Shown in pieces: positions 1 to 8,796 of a DNA stretch of 64,000 nt. This DNA comes from Candidatus Fredericiella danica (GTDB lineage: Bacteria; Chloroflexota; Anaerolineae; Caldilineales; Caldilineaceae). The notes under the pieces were generated by a model. It was not told where the DNA came from. It saw nothing but the letters and a program-made list of their open reading frames with translations, and did not search any database. Each line of letters starts with the position of its first letter. Within the stretch, counting starts at the first letter, position 1. Where the stretch lies: NCBI GenBank assembly GCA_016713335.1, contig JADJPH010000016.1, positions 56,559-120,558 of the forward strand. Direction: 5' to 3'. Both the position numbers and the translations under genes were made by a program.

Positions 1-573
1 GCCATTCTCGGCACGCCGGCGATTGCGGACATTGACTCTGCGACACCGGGTCTGGAAACCGTGATTGGCTCTGGCGACCGCTTTGTGTACGTGTTAGACA
101 AGGATGGACACCAGTTGTGGAAGCGTCCGACCGGGTGGATTGTGCGCTCGTCGCCACTCGTCGCGGACATCGACAACGATGGTTCGCTTGAGATCGTGAT
201 TGGCAGTGACGATCACAAGGTGTACGCCTGGCATCATGACGGTTCACGCGTGGCTAACTGGCCCGTGGCGACGGGCGCGGCCGTTGAGGCGGCGCCTGTA
301 TTCGCCGATGTAGATGGGGACGGAGTCAGCGAGATCGTCGTGAGTTCAGACGATACGAATGTCTATGCATGGCGCTCGGATGGTAGCCTGGTGGCAGGTT
401 GGCCGCAGGCGCTCGTCAGCCCGGCCAAGGGCGGTCCCGCCGTAGGCAATCTGGATGGCGATGCGGCCATGGAAATCGTGGTTGCCACCTCAGGCGGCGT
501 TTTGCAGCCCTATGGGGCGCTGTGGACGCCGTGGGGCAGCGCGCCGGTCTTCTTGCCAATCATTGGAAAGTGA
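1..573 (+). CDS. FG-GAP/VCBS-repeat secreted protein, C-terminal part
   Basis: The reading frame is open from base 1, so the start lies outside the window. The visible 190 residues hold about four blade repeats, each with a calcium-binding-like Asp-rich loop (ADIDNDGSLEIVIGS, ADVDGDGVSEIVVSS, GNLDGDAAMEIVVAT) followed by a VYAW strand. This is the FG-GAP/VCBS beta-propeller pattern of extracellular proteins. The last residues, APVFLPIIGK, resemble the short LP-hydrophobic-Lys/Arg tails of other secreted proteins in this window. Ligand and role are unknown; a surface protein is the safe reading. A strong hairpin lies 27 bases after the stop. Confidence 0.8.
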   Translation, partial: AILGTPAIADIDSATPGLETVIGSGDRFVYVLDKDGHQLWKRPTGWIVRSSPLVADIDNDGSLEIVIGSDDHKVYAWHHDGSRVANWPVATGAAVEAAPVFADVDGDGVSEIVVSSDDTNVYAWRSDGSLVAGWPQALVSPAKGGPAVGNLDGDAAMEIVVATSGGVLQPYGALWTPWGSAPVFLPIIGK

Positions 574-599
574 TTCGATAGACGGTCAATTTGTTCTCT

Positions 600-650
600 G
601 CAGCAGGCGCAGTTCCATCCAGGACTGAGCCTGCTGCCTTGTTTCCGTAT
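600..650 (+). terminator. Hairpin terminator after the FG-GAP gene
   Basis: GCAGCAGGC at 600-608 pairs perfectly with GCCTGCTGC at 629-637. The 20-nt loop holds a second stem (CAGT 610-613 with ACTG 624-627). A T-rich stretch follows to about 650. This separates the FG-GAP gene from the next one. Confidence 0.65.
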
Positions 651-782
651 TTTGTCCTGAAATTGCTGCGTCGATTGCCTGTCGTCCACTGTCTTCATTG
701 ACGGCATAATGCGGGCAATGGGCTTGGGGAACGAAACACGGATACGAAGTGCCTCGCGCCTGCGAGATAGGAGAGGACAAAG

Positions 783-1393
783 ATGCGACAACGGCATGTT
801 CTGGGGGGACTGGTATTGTTCGCCTGCCTGTTCAGTGGTTGGTGTAGTCCTGAACGGGTGTTTGCGAGCTTTCGTGGTGAAGCGGCTGCGCCCATCGCGC
901 GCCCGACTCCGCGTCCAAGCTAACCCTGCCGCCCTCAACGGCTGCGGATGTTGCGGCGACGGTCGAGGTTGCCGGTCAGGTCAGCGCGGGTACGATCACC
1001 GTCGGCTCGTTGCGCGGCGCTGCTGAGGTTGCCGTTGGCGAGGGTAGCGTGAGTGGCGATCTGGATATTGACATAACAAATGCATCGCTAGGTGCGTTTT
1101 CGCTCGCCGTCCCCGGTTCGGCGCCGGCAAACGCCGACAGCGCCCTGGCTTTAATTCACACCACCTATCCCAGCTTAGGCAACGTTGCGCTTGAACCGGA
1201 CAATTCAGGCGCCTCCGGCTATGTTTTTGCTGCTTCAACCATGCAGCAAGGGGTGTCGCGCGAGACGCACCAGGTGAATGCTGCGGCCCAGGAAGTGCTT
1301 GCAGGCGTAAGTGGTCAGGGATCTGCCCGTGTGGTCTGGGTTGTGATTGGCAACGGAACCTTTGCGACCGCACTGGCGCCGATCAAGCCCTAG
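783..1393 (+). CDS. Small secreted protein of unknown function (frame break near 918)
   Basis: ATG 783 follows AGGAG (772-776). The first 46 codons encode a basic, hydrophobic signal-peptide-like start (MRQRHVLGGLVLFACLF) and a short PTPRPS linker, then stop at 921. From 923 the frame one base over is open without a start codon and continues the same composition (TLPPSTAADVAATVEVAGQV) to the stop at 1391. A one-base indel around 915-923 is the simplest explanation. The mature part, about 150 residues, is rich in Gly, Ala and Val with short alternating strands. I do not recognise the family; it is probably extracytoplasmic. The intergenic stretch after it (1394-1555) shows no other gene. Confidence 0.55.
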
Positions 1394-1555
1394 CCCCGCA
1401 CCTTTGCGCACCCAATTGCCATCTGATTATGACCGCCAGGTGGTGCGTGTTGGCCTGTTTTCTGATGCTTTCATGCTGGTTTTGAGGGCATTTCAGGTGG
1501 CGGAATTTGCTGTCGGCCTTGTCAGCATCCTGTAAGCAATGCCGTCTTCATTGCA

Positions 1556-1564
1556 TGCTATACT
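1556..1564 (+). promoter_or_regulatory. Extended -10 promoter for the polysaccharide operon
   Basis: TGC at 1556-1558 directly precedes TATACT (1559-1564), an extended -10 element. No good -35 is visible at normal spacing. Transcription would start near 1571, 50 bases before the first operon gene. Similar TGCTA-type elements stand before other transcription units here (10833, 36744, 39317). Confidence 0.45.
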
Positions 1565-1572
1565 GCCATCCG

Positions 1573-1597
1573 GGTCACTATTTTAGTGATAGTGACC
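1573..1597 (+). promoter_or_regulatory. Operator-like inverted repeat at the predicted start site
   Basis: GGTCACTAT (1573-1581) and ATAGTGACC (1589-1597) form a perfect 9-bp inverted repeat with a 7-nt spacer. The right half contains TAGTGA twice in tandem (1584-1589, 1590-1595). It lies just downstream of the predicted start of transcription and upstream of the first operon gene, where a repressor would block initiation. A role as an mRNA hairpin near the start codon is the alternative. Confidence 0.45.
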
Positions 1598-1620
1598 ATT
1601 ATCTGAAACGGTAGCTGGAC

Positions 1621-3186
1621 ATGAGCAGCTTGAAGAGAGATGCGGACGTTATGGCGAACGAACGGTGGATGACAGTAACAGGGGCGATGCTCGGCAATGA
1701 CGAGCTTGTTGAGATATCGGAGCGGACAGCGCAGCAGGCCGCCGAAGATCTCACGACGGATCGGCGCTTGTACCGGCTGTTTTTGGTCGTTGGGGACGCA
1801 CTGGTTCTATTTCTAGCGTTCACATTGGCATACTGGCTGCGTTTCCAGGTCGGCATTGCGGTCTCGCCGGAAGTGACGCCCGCAGCCGATGTCTATCTGA
1901 CGCTGACAACGGAGTTGATTTTTGTTTGGCTGATCATTTTTGCCGTGTTCGGGTTGTATGACTACCACAACTTGCTGGGCGGCACGTCGGAGTATGTACG
2001 GGTCTTTAATGCCAGCACGATCGGCATGATGACGGTTGTTCTGATCAGTTTTGTGAACCCAGGTTTTTTGGTTGCCCGTGCCTGGCTGATCATGGCCTGG
2101 GTGCTGTCGGTGACGATGGTTTCACTCTATCGGCTGCTGATGCGCCGGTTGGCCTATAAGTCGCGCAAGAATGGGCATTTTGTCACGCCGACAGTGATTG
2201 TGGGGACGAATGCTGAAGCCGCCGCACTGGCTGAGCAGTTCAAGGACAAAGTCAGTTCGGGGATGGAGATCATTGGCTTTATCAATTCAGGCGCCGGCGA
2301 AGATGTTGTTTCTGCGACTCACGGTTATCCGATGATTGGGCAGTTGGAGCAGGTGGGCGATATTGCGGACCTGGTGGCTCAGAGTGGCGCCAAGGAAGTG
2401 ATCGTGGTGCCCTCAGCGCTGACGAGTGAACAATTAGTGGGCGTGTCCGAGTACCTTACGGCCATGCCGGGGATCGACATGCGGATTTCTTCCGGTCTGT
2501 ACGAGGTCTTCACGACGGGGATGCGCGTCACGACGCGCAACTCTGTGCCTCTGATGAGTCTGAACCGGTTGCGCCTGACACGTGCCGAGTCACTGATGAA
2601 GGGTGCGCTGGATTATAGCCTGATTCTGCTGGCGATGCCATTGCTGGCGCCGATCTTCATCGTGCTTGCGCTGATGACCAAGTTTGATTCTCCCGGTCCG
2701 ATCTTCTATCGCCGCCGCGTGATGGGCGTGAACGGTCGCCAGTTTGACGCTTTCAAGTTCCGCACCATGTATGTCAATGGTGATGAACTACTGGCCCAAC
2801 AGCCGGAGCTGGTCGCCATGCTGAAGCGTGACCACAAATTGAAGGATGATCCGCGTAGCACCCGGATGGGTAAGTTCCTGCGCCGGATGAGCCTGGATGA
2901 GTTGCCCCAACTGATCAACGTGCTGTTAGGGGACATGAGCCTGGTTGGTCCCCGCATGATTAGCCCGGCGGAGGCAGAAAAGTACGGCCGGATGAAGAGC
3001 AATTTGTTAACGGTGAAGCCGGGCTTAACGGGGTTGTGGCAGGTATCGGGACGTTCCAACCTGTCTTATGAAGAGCGGGTTCGCCTTGACATGTTCTATG
3101 TGCGCAACTATAGCATTTGGATGGACATTCAGATTCTGTTCTTTCAGACTTTGCCGGCAGTGATTAAGGGTCGCGGCGCATTCTAA
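1621..3186 (+). CDS. Undecaprenyl-phosphate sugar phosphotransferase (WbaP/WcaJ type)
   Basis: This 521-residue polyprenol-phosphate hexose-1-phosphate transferase would transfer the first sugar phosphate from a nucleotide sugar to undecaprenyl phosphate on the inner membrane face, starting repeat-unit assembly. Seen: four to five N-terminal membrane spans (about 50-180), a nucleotide-fold middle domain (about 190-300), one hydrophobic segment near 328-353, then the catalytic C-terminus with KFRTM (about 377), DELPQLINVLLGDMSLVGPR (about 425-445) and KPGLTGLWQVSGR (about 465-478). Length and order fit the family. The sugar specificity (glucose, galactose or other) cannot be read from sequence. 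An internal ATG at 1651 is an alternative start. It is the first gene of the operon. Confidence 0.93.
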   Translation: MSSLKRDADVMANERWMTVTGAMLGNDELVEISERTAQQAAEDLTTDRRLYRLFLVVGDALVLFLAFTLAYWLRFQVGIAVSPEVTPAADVYLTLTTELIFVWLIIFAVFGLYDYHNLLGGTSEYVRVFNASTIGMMTVVLISFVNPGFLVARAWLIMAWVLSVTMVSLYRLLMRRLAYKSRKNGHFVTPTVIVGTNAEAAALAEQFKDKVSSGMEIIGFINSGAGEDVVSATHGYPMIGQLEQVGDIADLVAQSGAKEVIVVPSALTSEQLVGVSEYLTAMPGIDMRISSGLYEVFTTGMRVTTRNSVPLMSLNRLRLTRAESLMKGALDYSLILLAMPLLAPIFIVLALMTKFDSPGPIFYRRRVMGVNGRQFDAFKFRTMYVNGDELLAQQPELVAMLKRDHKLKDDPRSTRMGKFLRRMSLDELPQLINVLLGDMSLVGPRMISPAEAEKYGRMKSNLLTVKPGLTGLWQVSGRSNLSYEERVRLDMFYVRNYSIWMDIQILFFQTLPAVIKGRGAF

Positions 3187-3215
3187 GGGTGAGCAGGTAG
3201 GGAAGCTTAGGTGCA

Positions 3216-3956
3216 ATGAAAGCGCTAATCCTGGCGGCGGGGAAGGGAACAAGGCTGAAGTCTTTGACGGCTGACCGTCCGAAGCCGATGTTGCCTGTGG
3301 GTGATGAACCGCTGCTTGCGCATCATGTGCGCCGTTTACGGGATGCGGGCGTCGAAGAAATTGCGATTAACTTGCATCATGCGGCAGATGTCATCACGGA
3401 TTACTTTGGGGATGGTAGCCGGTTCGGGGTCCGTCTGGTCTATTCGTACGAACCCGAACTGATGGGGACGGCGGGTGCAGCCAAGATCCTGGAGTCATTT
3501 CTAGATACGACTTACTTTGTTGTCTATGGTGATGTCTTCACGAACATCGGTCTGGTGGAACTGGCGCAGTTTCACGCTGATCACAAGCAGCAGCGTGTTG
3601 CGCCGATGGCCTTGACGATGTCGTTGTATCGTGTGCCGAATCCAACGGAATGTGGCCTGGTCGAGGTGGATTCGACCGGACGTGTGACCCGTTTTGTTGA
3701 GAAGCCACCGGCTGATCAGGTCTTTACGGATCTGGCAAACGCCGGCATTCTCGTGTGTGACCCGGCGGTGATGGCCATCACACCGGCTGCGACGGTGTTT
3801 GATTTTGGCCGTGATTTGATACCGCTGATGCTTGAGCAGGGCGGTGCTGTGTTTGGAAAAGCAATCACGGACGAAGAGTATGTGATCGACATTGGAACGC
3901 CCGCCGGCTTTGAGCGGGCGCAAACCCTGGCAAACGGTCAGCGTTTGCCGGTGTAG
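3216..3956 (+). CDS. hddC: D-glycero-D-manno-heptose 1-phosphate guanylyltransferase-like nucleotidyltransferase
   Basis: A 246-residue sugar-1-phosphate nucleotidyltransferase. Residues 6-14 carry the nucleotide-binding loop LAAGKGTRL, followed by DRPKPMLPVGDEPLL; YGDVFTN near 103-109 holds the metal-binding Asp; EKP and NAGILV motifs follow. By itself it could make GDP-mannose or another NDP-sugar. The next three genes encode the kinase, isomerase and phosphatase of the GDP-D-glycero-alpha-D-manno-heptose route, so the fourth step (GTP plus heptose-1-phosphate to GDP-heptose) is the likely job. It lies 29 bases after the initiating transferase, in the same operon. Confidence 0.8.
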   Translation: MKALILAAGKGTRLKSLTADRPKPMLPVGDEPLLAHHVRRLRDAGVEEIAINLHHAADVITDYFGDGSRFGVRLVYSYEPELMGTAGAAKILESFLDTTYFVVYGDVFTNIGLVELAQFHADHKQQRVAPMALTMSLYRVPNPTECGLVEVDSTGRVTRFVEKPPADQVFTDLANAGILVCDPAVMAITPAATVFDFGRDLIPLMLEQGGAVFGKAITDEEYVIDIGTPAGFERAQTLANGQRLPV

Positions 3957-4106
3957 CCCGGGGATGCTGCCTTGCGGACCTTCCCCAGGTTGGTTCTTGC
4001 AAAGGCAGGTGGATAGCGCCCGGGTCTCCTCGTAACTGACCTCAATGCGACTTTCCCTTGCTGCGCTCGTTTTTTATGACATTGGTGCGCGCCTAAGGAA
4101 CAGACC

Positions 4107-5084
4107 ATGATTATTACACAGACGCCACTCCGGATCAGCTTTTTTGGTGGGGGCACGGACTTTCGTGAATTTTACGACCAGGAACCGGGTTGGGTGCTTA
4201 GTTCGACCATTGACAAGTACATCTTTGTGATTATCAAAGAGCGTTATGATGATAAGATTCGCGTCGGCTATACCAAGACGGAACTTGTTGACGAGATCGA
4301 TGAGTTAGAACATACATTGGTGCGTGAGTGCCTGCGCCGGACCGGCATCACCAAGCGCATCGAGATTTCGACGATGGCCGACATCCCATCCGAAGGTTCG
4401 GGGCTTGGTTCCTCAAGTACGCTGACAGTTGGGTTGCTCAATGCGATGTATACCTACCTCGGCACGCCCAAGGATTACGCAACCCTGGCGCGCGAGGCCT
4501 GCGAAATCGAGATCGACATCCTGGGTAAGCCGAATGGCAAACAGGATCAGTACATTGCGGCCTATGGCGGCCAGCGCTTCATCCGGTTCTGCAAGGATGA
4601 AGTCGTCGAGGTGGAGCCCATGGTGATCGATACCCGTATTGCGCGGCGTCTGAACCAGAACTTGATGCTGTTTTACACGAATGTGCCGCGCAAAGCGGAG
4701 AGCGTTCTCACTGAGCAGCGCCAGAATGTGGGCGACAGAATGCATGTGCTGCGTGAGTTGAAGGAATTGGCGCTACGCGGTCGCGTTTATTTGCATGAAG
4801 GGTTGCTGGATGACTTTGGGCGGTTGATGCACGAAGGTTGGGTGCTAAAAAAGCAGTTGGCCAGCAAGATCAGTTCATCAACGATTGACCAGCTCTATTC
4901 CACTGCGATCGATGCAGGTGCGCTCGGCGGCAAGATCACGGGGGCCGGCGGTGGTGGTTTCCTGATGCTGTACTGTCCACGCGACAAGCAGGAAGCGGTC
5001 CGTGATGCGCTGGACCATCTGCCCGAGCTTTCGTTCCACCTGGAGCGTGACGGTACGAAGGTGATCTTCAACTACCGGCGCTAG
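4107..5084 (+). CDS. hddA: D-glycero-alpha-D-manno-heptose 7-phosphate kinase (GHMP family)
   Basis: A 325-residue GHMP kinase. It begins IITQTPLRISFFGGGTDF, the hallmark of the HddA/fucokinase branch. The ATP loop GSGLGSSSTLTVG sits near 97-109 and the C-terminal glycine-rich motif GGKITGAGGGGFL near 273-285. The expected reaction is phosphorylation of heptose-7-phosphate at C1 with the alpha anomer. AAGGA stands about ten bases before the ATG. It sits between the guanylyltransferase and the isomerase of the same route, which supports heptose rather than fucose as substrate. Confidence 0.87.
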   Translation: MIITQTPLRISFFGGGTDFREFYDQEPGWVLSSTIDKYIFVIIKERYDDKIRVGYTKTELVDEIDELEHTLVRECLRRTGITKRIEISTMADIPSEGSGLGSSSTLTVGLLNAMYTYLGTPKDYATLAREACEIEIDILGKPNGKQDQYIAAYGGQRFIRFCKDEVVEVEPMVIDTRIARRLNQNLMLFYTNVPRKAESVLTEQRQNVGDRMHVLRELKELALRGRVYLHEGLLDDFGRLMHEGWVLKKQLASKISSSTIDQLYSTAIDAGALGGKITGAGGGGFLMLYCPRDKQEAVRDALDHLPELSFHLERDGTKVIFNYRR

Positions 5085-5149
5085 GGGGTCACTCTTATGT
5101 GGCCATGTTGTCTTTTGTGATGTTGTGTTTAGAAAGTCGTAGGAGAACG

Positions 5150-5740
5150 ATGCAGACCGGACCTTATCCCTATCAAGACTATGTTGCTGGACTCAAGCAG
5201 GCGCTGGATCTTTTGCCTTTTCAGGTGATCGATCACGTGGTGGAGTTGCTTGATCAGGCGCGCCGCGAGGGCCGTCAGGTGTTTGTGTTTGGGAACGGGG
5301 GCAGTGCGTCGACAGCCACCCATATGGCGTGTGATCTGGGCAAGAACACCATTGTGCCTGGGATGCCGCGCTTGCGCGTACTTTCGCTCAATGACAATGT
5401 GGCGTTGTTCTCTGCGCTGTCGAATGACTGTGGCTATGAGAACGTCTTTGCTGAGCAACTATCGAGTCTTGTCCAGCGTGGTGACATTGTCGTTGCTATT
5501 TCTGCGAGCGGCAACTCCCCGAATGTTTTGAAAGCGATCGCACTCGCCAAAGACTATGGTGCGATCACGGTCGGCATGAGTGGTTACAACGGCGGTAAGC
5601 TTGCCAAGATGGTCGATCACCCGATTGTCGTGCAGAATCACTGTATCGAACAAATCGAGGATATCCATCTGATGGTAGAACATATGATGACCTCGGCGCT
5701 ACGGCAGCGCGCCCAGGTGCTTGCATTTGCGTCGAACTAG
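5150..5740 (+). CDS. gmhA: Sedoheptulose-7-phosphate isomerase
   Basis: A 196-residue SIS-domain protein of GmhA length. FGNGGSASTATHMACDLGKN (about 47-66) and SASGNSPNVLKAI (about 118-130) are the phosphosugar-binding loops; HxxxE-type residues occur near the C-terminus (EDIHLMVEHMM). It would convert sedoheptulose 7-phosphate to D-glycero-D-manno-heptose 7-phosphate, the entry to the heptose pathway. I chose ATG 5150 because AGGAGA (5141-5146) precedes it; an upstream in-frame ATG at 5099 has no such site. It overlaps or abuts gmhB at 5740-5743. Confidence 0.9.
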   Translation: MQTGPYPYQDYVAGLKQALDLLPFQVIDHVVELLDQARREGRQVFVFGNGGSASTATHMACDLGKNTIVPGMPRLRVLSLNDNVALFSALSNDCGYENVFAEQLSSLVQRGDIVVAISASGNSPNVLKAIALAKDYGAITVGMSGYNGGKLAKMVDHPIVVQNHCIEQIEDIHLMVEHMMTSALRQRAQVLAFASN

Positions 5741-5742
5741 TG

Positions 5743-6303
5743 ATGTCACAGCCCGTGTGGCAAGCACTCTTTCTTGATCGTGATGGCACACTCAATGAGG
5801 AGCGTGCCGATTACGTGAAAAATTGGTCAGAGTTTGTCTGGCTGCCGGGGGCGCTCCATGCCCTTGCTGAACTGGCCGGGTATGGAGCGCCCATCATCCT
5901 GATCACCAATCAATCCGTCATCGGGCGTGGTATAATCACAGAAGCTGAGGTGCAGACGCTGCATACTCAGATGCTTGATGTGATCGGTGAGGCCGGCGGG
6001 CGCATCGATGGGATCTTCATTTGCCCGCACCCGCCGGATGCGGGATGTGACTGCCGCAAGCCGCAGCCCGGTCTTTTGCTGCAAGCTGCTGCTGCCTTTG
6101 GTCTCGACCTGCGGCGCTGCTTGTTTATCGGTGACACCATGACCGACTTTCAGGCAGCGCAAGCGGCCGGTTGTCCCTGCGTGCTGGTAAGGACCGGGCG
6201 TCAGGGTGCGCAGCTTGACGCTGCGTTAGGCGTTGATGGCCGCCGCATCATCTTTGACGATCTGGCGGCAGCGACCAGGTACATCATGGGTGCCCGTGAA
6301 TGA
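5743..6303 (+). CDS. gmhB: D-glycero-D-manno-heptose 1,7-bisphosphate phosphatase
   Basis: A 186-residue HAD phosphatase. Motif I LFLDRDGTLNEE lies near residue 8-19, the threonine motif LITNQS near 56-61, and FIGDTMTDFQAA near the C-terminus. The CPHPPDAGCDCRKP stretch (about 94-107) is the zinc-binding loop specific to GmhB/HisB phosphatases. It removes the C7 phosphate before guanylylation. ATG 5743 is preferred over an in-frame GTG at 5740 that overlaps the gmhA stop. An internal TATAAT inside this gene (about 5930) is not a credible promoter. Confidence 0.9.
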   Translation: MSQPVWQALFLDRDGTLNEERADYVKNWSEFVWLPGALHALAELAGYGAPIILITNQSVIGRGIITEAEVQTLHTQMLDVIGEAGGRIDGIFICPHPPDAGCDCRKPQPGLLLQAAAAFGLDLRRCLFIGDTMTDFQAAQAAGCPCVLVRTGRQGAQLDAALGVDGRRIIFDDLAAATRYIMGARE

Positions 6304-6316
6304 GTGATTGTTGCTG

Positions 6317-7523
6317 ATGACAAGTGATTTTGAAGAGCTCGGTCCCAAGGGCTGTCCATATCTTGGTTTAGAAGAAGATCGCACGGTGATGCTGCTTGAT
6401 CCATCGCCGCTGCATCGTTGTTTTGCAAATCCCAGTGACATTCAAGCCCCAACCGTCCAGCATCAATCCGGTTTTTGCCTGACCGAAACACACGTGGGAT
6501 GCCCACTGTATCAGCGGGCTAAACCACAGGCATTGAGTGCAAAGGCGAAGGGGAATGGGCGGGGTGGCCGGCCAAACGCCGAAAATAGCCGTTCTGGCGC
6601 CTATGTGGCTGCCGGGGCATTGGGACTATTGTTGGTCTTGGGTGGTGGTTGGCTTGCGCTGCAATTTTTTCGGCGGTCGAAACGAGGCGCCGCCGGCTCC
6701 GGCGTTGGTGCTGAGCCCGCAGCCGGCGGCAACCAACACGGAGTCCGCGCCTGGAACCCTGGTAAGTACGCCCGCGGCGGAAAACGTGGTAGCGACTATT
6801 GCGCCGCCGGCCACGGCGACAACAAGCACGGTCACCGCGGCGGTGAATGAGCCCGCCACGGCGACATCTGAAGCAACAGCCGTGTCGCTTTATGGATTTG
6901 TCACCCCGACGCCGATTGCGGGCGCCCAAGAGACGGAATTCCGGCCCGGCACGGGCGACGTTGGGTGGTGGACAGATGGACCGGACGGGCAGATTAATCT
7001 GAATGATTCGTATCTGTATGCTGGGGCGCTTGACGGGCAGAACTACCTGGCAGCCGCGCGTTTCGACCTCAAACGTATCCCCCGGGGAACGCCGATTCTC
7101 GGGGGTGAACTGCGGTTGACAGGTTTGCGCGCTGATCAATTTGATCCAAATGCGGGTGGCACCTGGCTCGTGCAACTGCTTGGCCAGAGTGAACTGAGCA
7201 CGCTGGGCGGGGCCAACTTCATGATGATCTATAGCGCGCCTGCGTCGGTGACCTTGCTGCCCCAGTTGACGTCGGCAGAGGTGAGCGTGGGTGGCGTGAA
7301 TCGGTGGGTGTTTGATGCGAATACCCTACAATGGATTGAGCAGCAACGGTTGAACGGCGCCGATACCATTGTTGCGCGGATCGTTGGGGCGACAAACCCA
7401 GGTGGTCAGAGTTTGTTTGGCTGGGACAGCGGGATTGGCCCGACAAGTGCCGGTGATGGTCCTGTTTTGGCGCTTTCATTGGGTCCGGCGCCGACTGAAA
7501 CGCCTCCCGCTCCCGACTCGTGA
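6317..7523 (+). CDS. Membrane-anchored Cys4 / TP-linker protein with DNRLRE-like domain, first part (frame break near 6668)
   Basis: The N-terminal 64 residues carry four cysteines (C13, C35, C54, C62) in a C-P-[YL] context (GCPYLG, HRCFAN, GFCLTE, GCPLYQ), suggesting a small metal-binding domain that I have seen before other domains in Chloroflexi proteins. A membrane span follows at about 97-118 (YVAAGALGLLLVLGGGWLAL). At a run of six T (6665-6670) the frame breaks; one base over, the protein continues with an Ala/Thr/Pro linker and a domain like DNRLRE/carbohydrate-binding sandwiches (LNDSYLYAG, YLAAARFDL, GGELRLTGL). It ends at 7521 in a Pro-rich stretch that is probably a second frame break into the next entry. 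The two entries are likely one gene. Topology would put the cysteines inside and the rest outside. Confidence 0.6.
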
Positions 7524-8772
7524 CTTCATTGTGGCAACGTTCACACCGGCGCCAGAAAATGCGCTCACCGTGGTGGCGCAGCAGGCTACGGCGACTGCAG
7601 GCGCTGCCATTGCCGGCACCAATACGCCGGTGCCCTATTTCGTAACGCCGACACCTTTTCCGCAGAATCTCGCTACCGTCCAGGCCGCTGCTGCCATTCA
7701 GCAATTGCCGGCTGTGGTCGTTGATACACCGACGCCGGCCAGTCCAGCCACCGCCACGGCAAATGCGGACTATGCCACGGCAGTTGCCTTGACGACCGGC
7801 ACATTTACGCCGGTGCCAACCGGTTATGTGACCCCGGTGCGTATTTTGCCTTCACCGCCACCGGAGAACATGCTCACCGCGGTGGCGCGCAACGAAGAAG
7901 CGACTGCGGTCGCCGCGAGCGGCGGCCCGACGACGACCCCGTTGCCTTACAATGCGGTCATTGCGCAATATGTTGAGGCAACCTTGACGCCACAGAACCT
8001 GGCGACTGCCGCAGTGCTGGCGCGCGAGGCGACTGCACAGGCGGCATTACAGGGCACCGCCACGCCGACACCCTGGGAGTGGTATGTGATCACCCCAACG
8101 CCGGTGCCGCAGGCGACCGCCACACCAACCTTGCCGATCTTTATTGCTGAGGCTGATTTCACGCCAACACCGACGCCGCTGCCTGGAAGCACCGAGGTGG
8201 CGCCAGCCGTGTTGCCGCCGGAATTCACCAACAAGATCTTCTTTAGGACGAATCGCACCGGTTCTGAAGAAGTCTTTGTGCTGGATCCGGCAACGAGCAG
8301 TGTCGGCAAGATCACGCGGGACTGGGTCTACCCATTGGCAACGCAGCAACTGGCGTTGTCGCCCGATGGGACGAAGATCGCAGTTGTGAAGCCCGATAAC
8401 AATGGCATCCTACAGATCTACGTCCGGTCGCTGCAGTACAATACGGATACGCAACTCACCGCGTTCAGTCGTGACAGCTATGACCCGACGTGGTCACCGA
8501 CCGGCGAATGGATTGCGTTTGTAAGTACAGATCCGGGGAACGACGAGATCTACCGGGTGTCAGTGGACGGAAAGATCGTGCAGCGGTTGACGACGAACAG
8601 TTTTGAGTGGGATAAGCATCCCACCTGGTCGCCGGATGGCGCACAGATTGTTTTTTATTCGAATCGCGACACGGGTAGACGCCAATTGTGGATCATGGAT
8701 GCGGATGGTGGCAATCAGCGTAATCTGACGGCCGATGAATATGAAAACTGGGAACCAGTGTGGACAAATTAG
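7522..8772 (+). CDS. TP-rich linker plus TolB-like beta-propeller, probable continuation of the 6317 gene
   Basis: This frame has no convincing start or ribosome site after 7523, and its first residues (FIVATFTPAPENALT) continue the linker of the preceding entry, so I read it as the second part of one protein. Residues to about 8210 are a low-complexity linker with repeated ATPTP and ENLATA-type segments. From about 8220 to the end there are TolB/WD40-like propeller blades: LSPDGTKIAVV, WSPTGEWIAFVS, WSPDGAQIVFYSNRD, IMDADGGNQRNLT. Such propellers bind peptides or glycans outside the cell. An independent start at GTG 7531 is possible. It stands 24 bases before the chain-length/kinase gene. 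Confidence 0.65.
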   Translation, partial: DFIVATFTPAPENALTVVAQQATATAGAAIAGTNTPVPYFVTPTPFPQNLATVQAAAAIQQLPAVVVDTPTPASPATATANADYATAVALTTGTFTPVPTGYVTPVRILPSPPPENMLTAVARNEEATAVAASGGPTTTPLPYNAVIAQYVEATLTPQNLATAAVLAREATAQAALQGTATPTPWEWYVITPTPVPQATATPTLPIFIAEADFTPTPTPLPGSTEVAPAVLPPEFTNKIFFRTNRTGSEEVFVLDPATSSVGKITRDWVYPLATQQLALSPDGTKIAVVKPDNNGILQIYVRSLQYNTDTQLTAFSRDSYDPTWSPTGEWIAFVSTDPGNDEIYRVSVDGKIVQRLTTNSFEWDKHPTWSPDGAQIVFYSNRDTGRRQLWIMDADGGNQRNLTADEYENWEPVWTN

Positions 8773-8796
8773 CCTGGGCGATGATTTAAGGGTGCT

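Noticed and set aside
1347..1535. 62-codon plus-strand frame
   Set aside because: Overlaps the end of the small secreted protein in another frame, without ribosome site or recognisable features.
5930..5940. TATAAT in gmhB as an internal promoter
   Set aside because: No -35, and the sequence is fully explained by conserved phosphatase codons.
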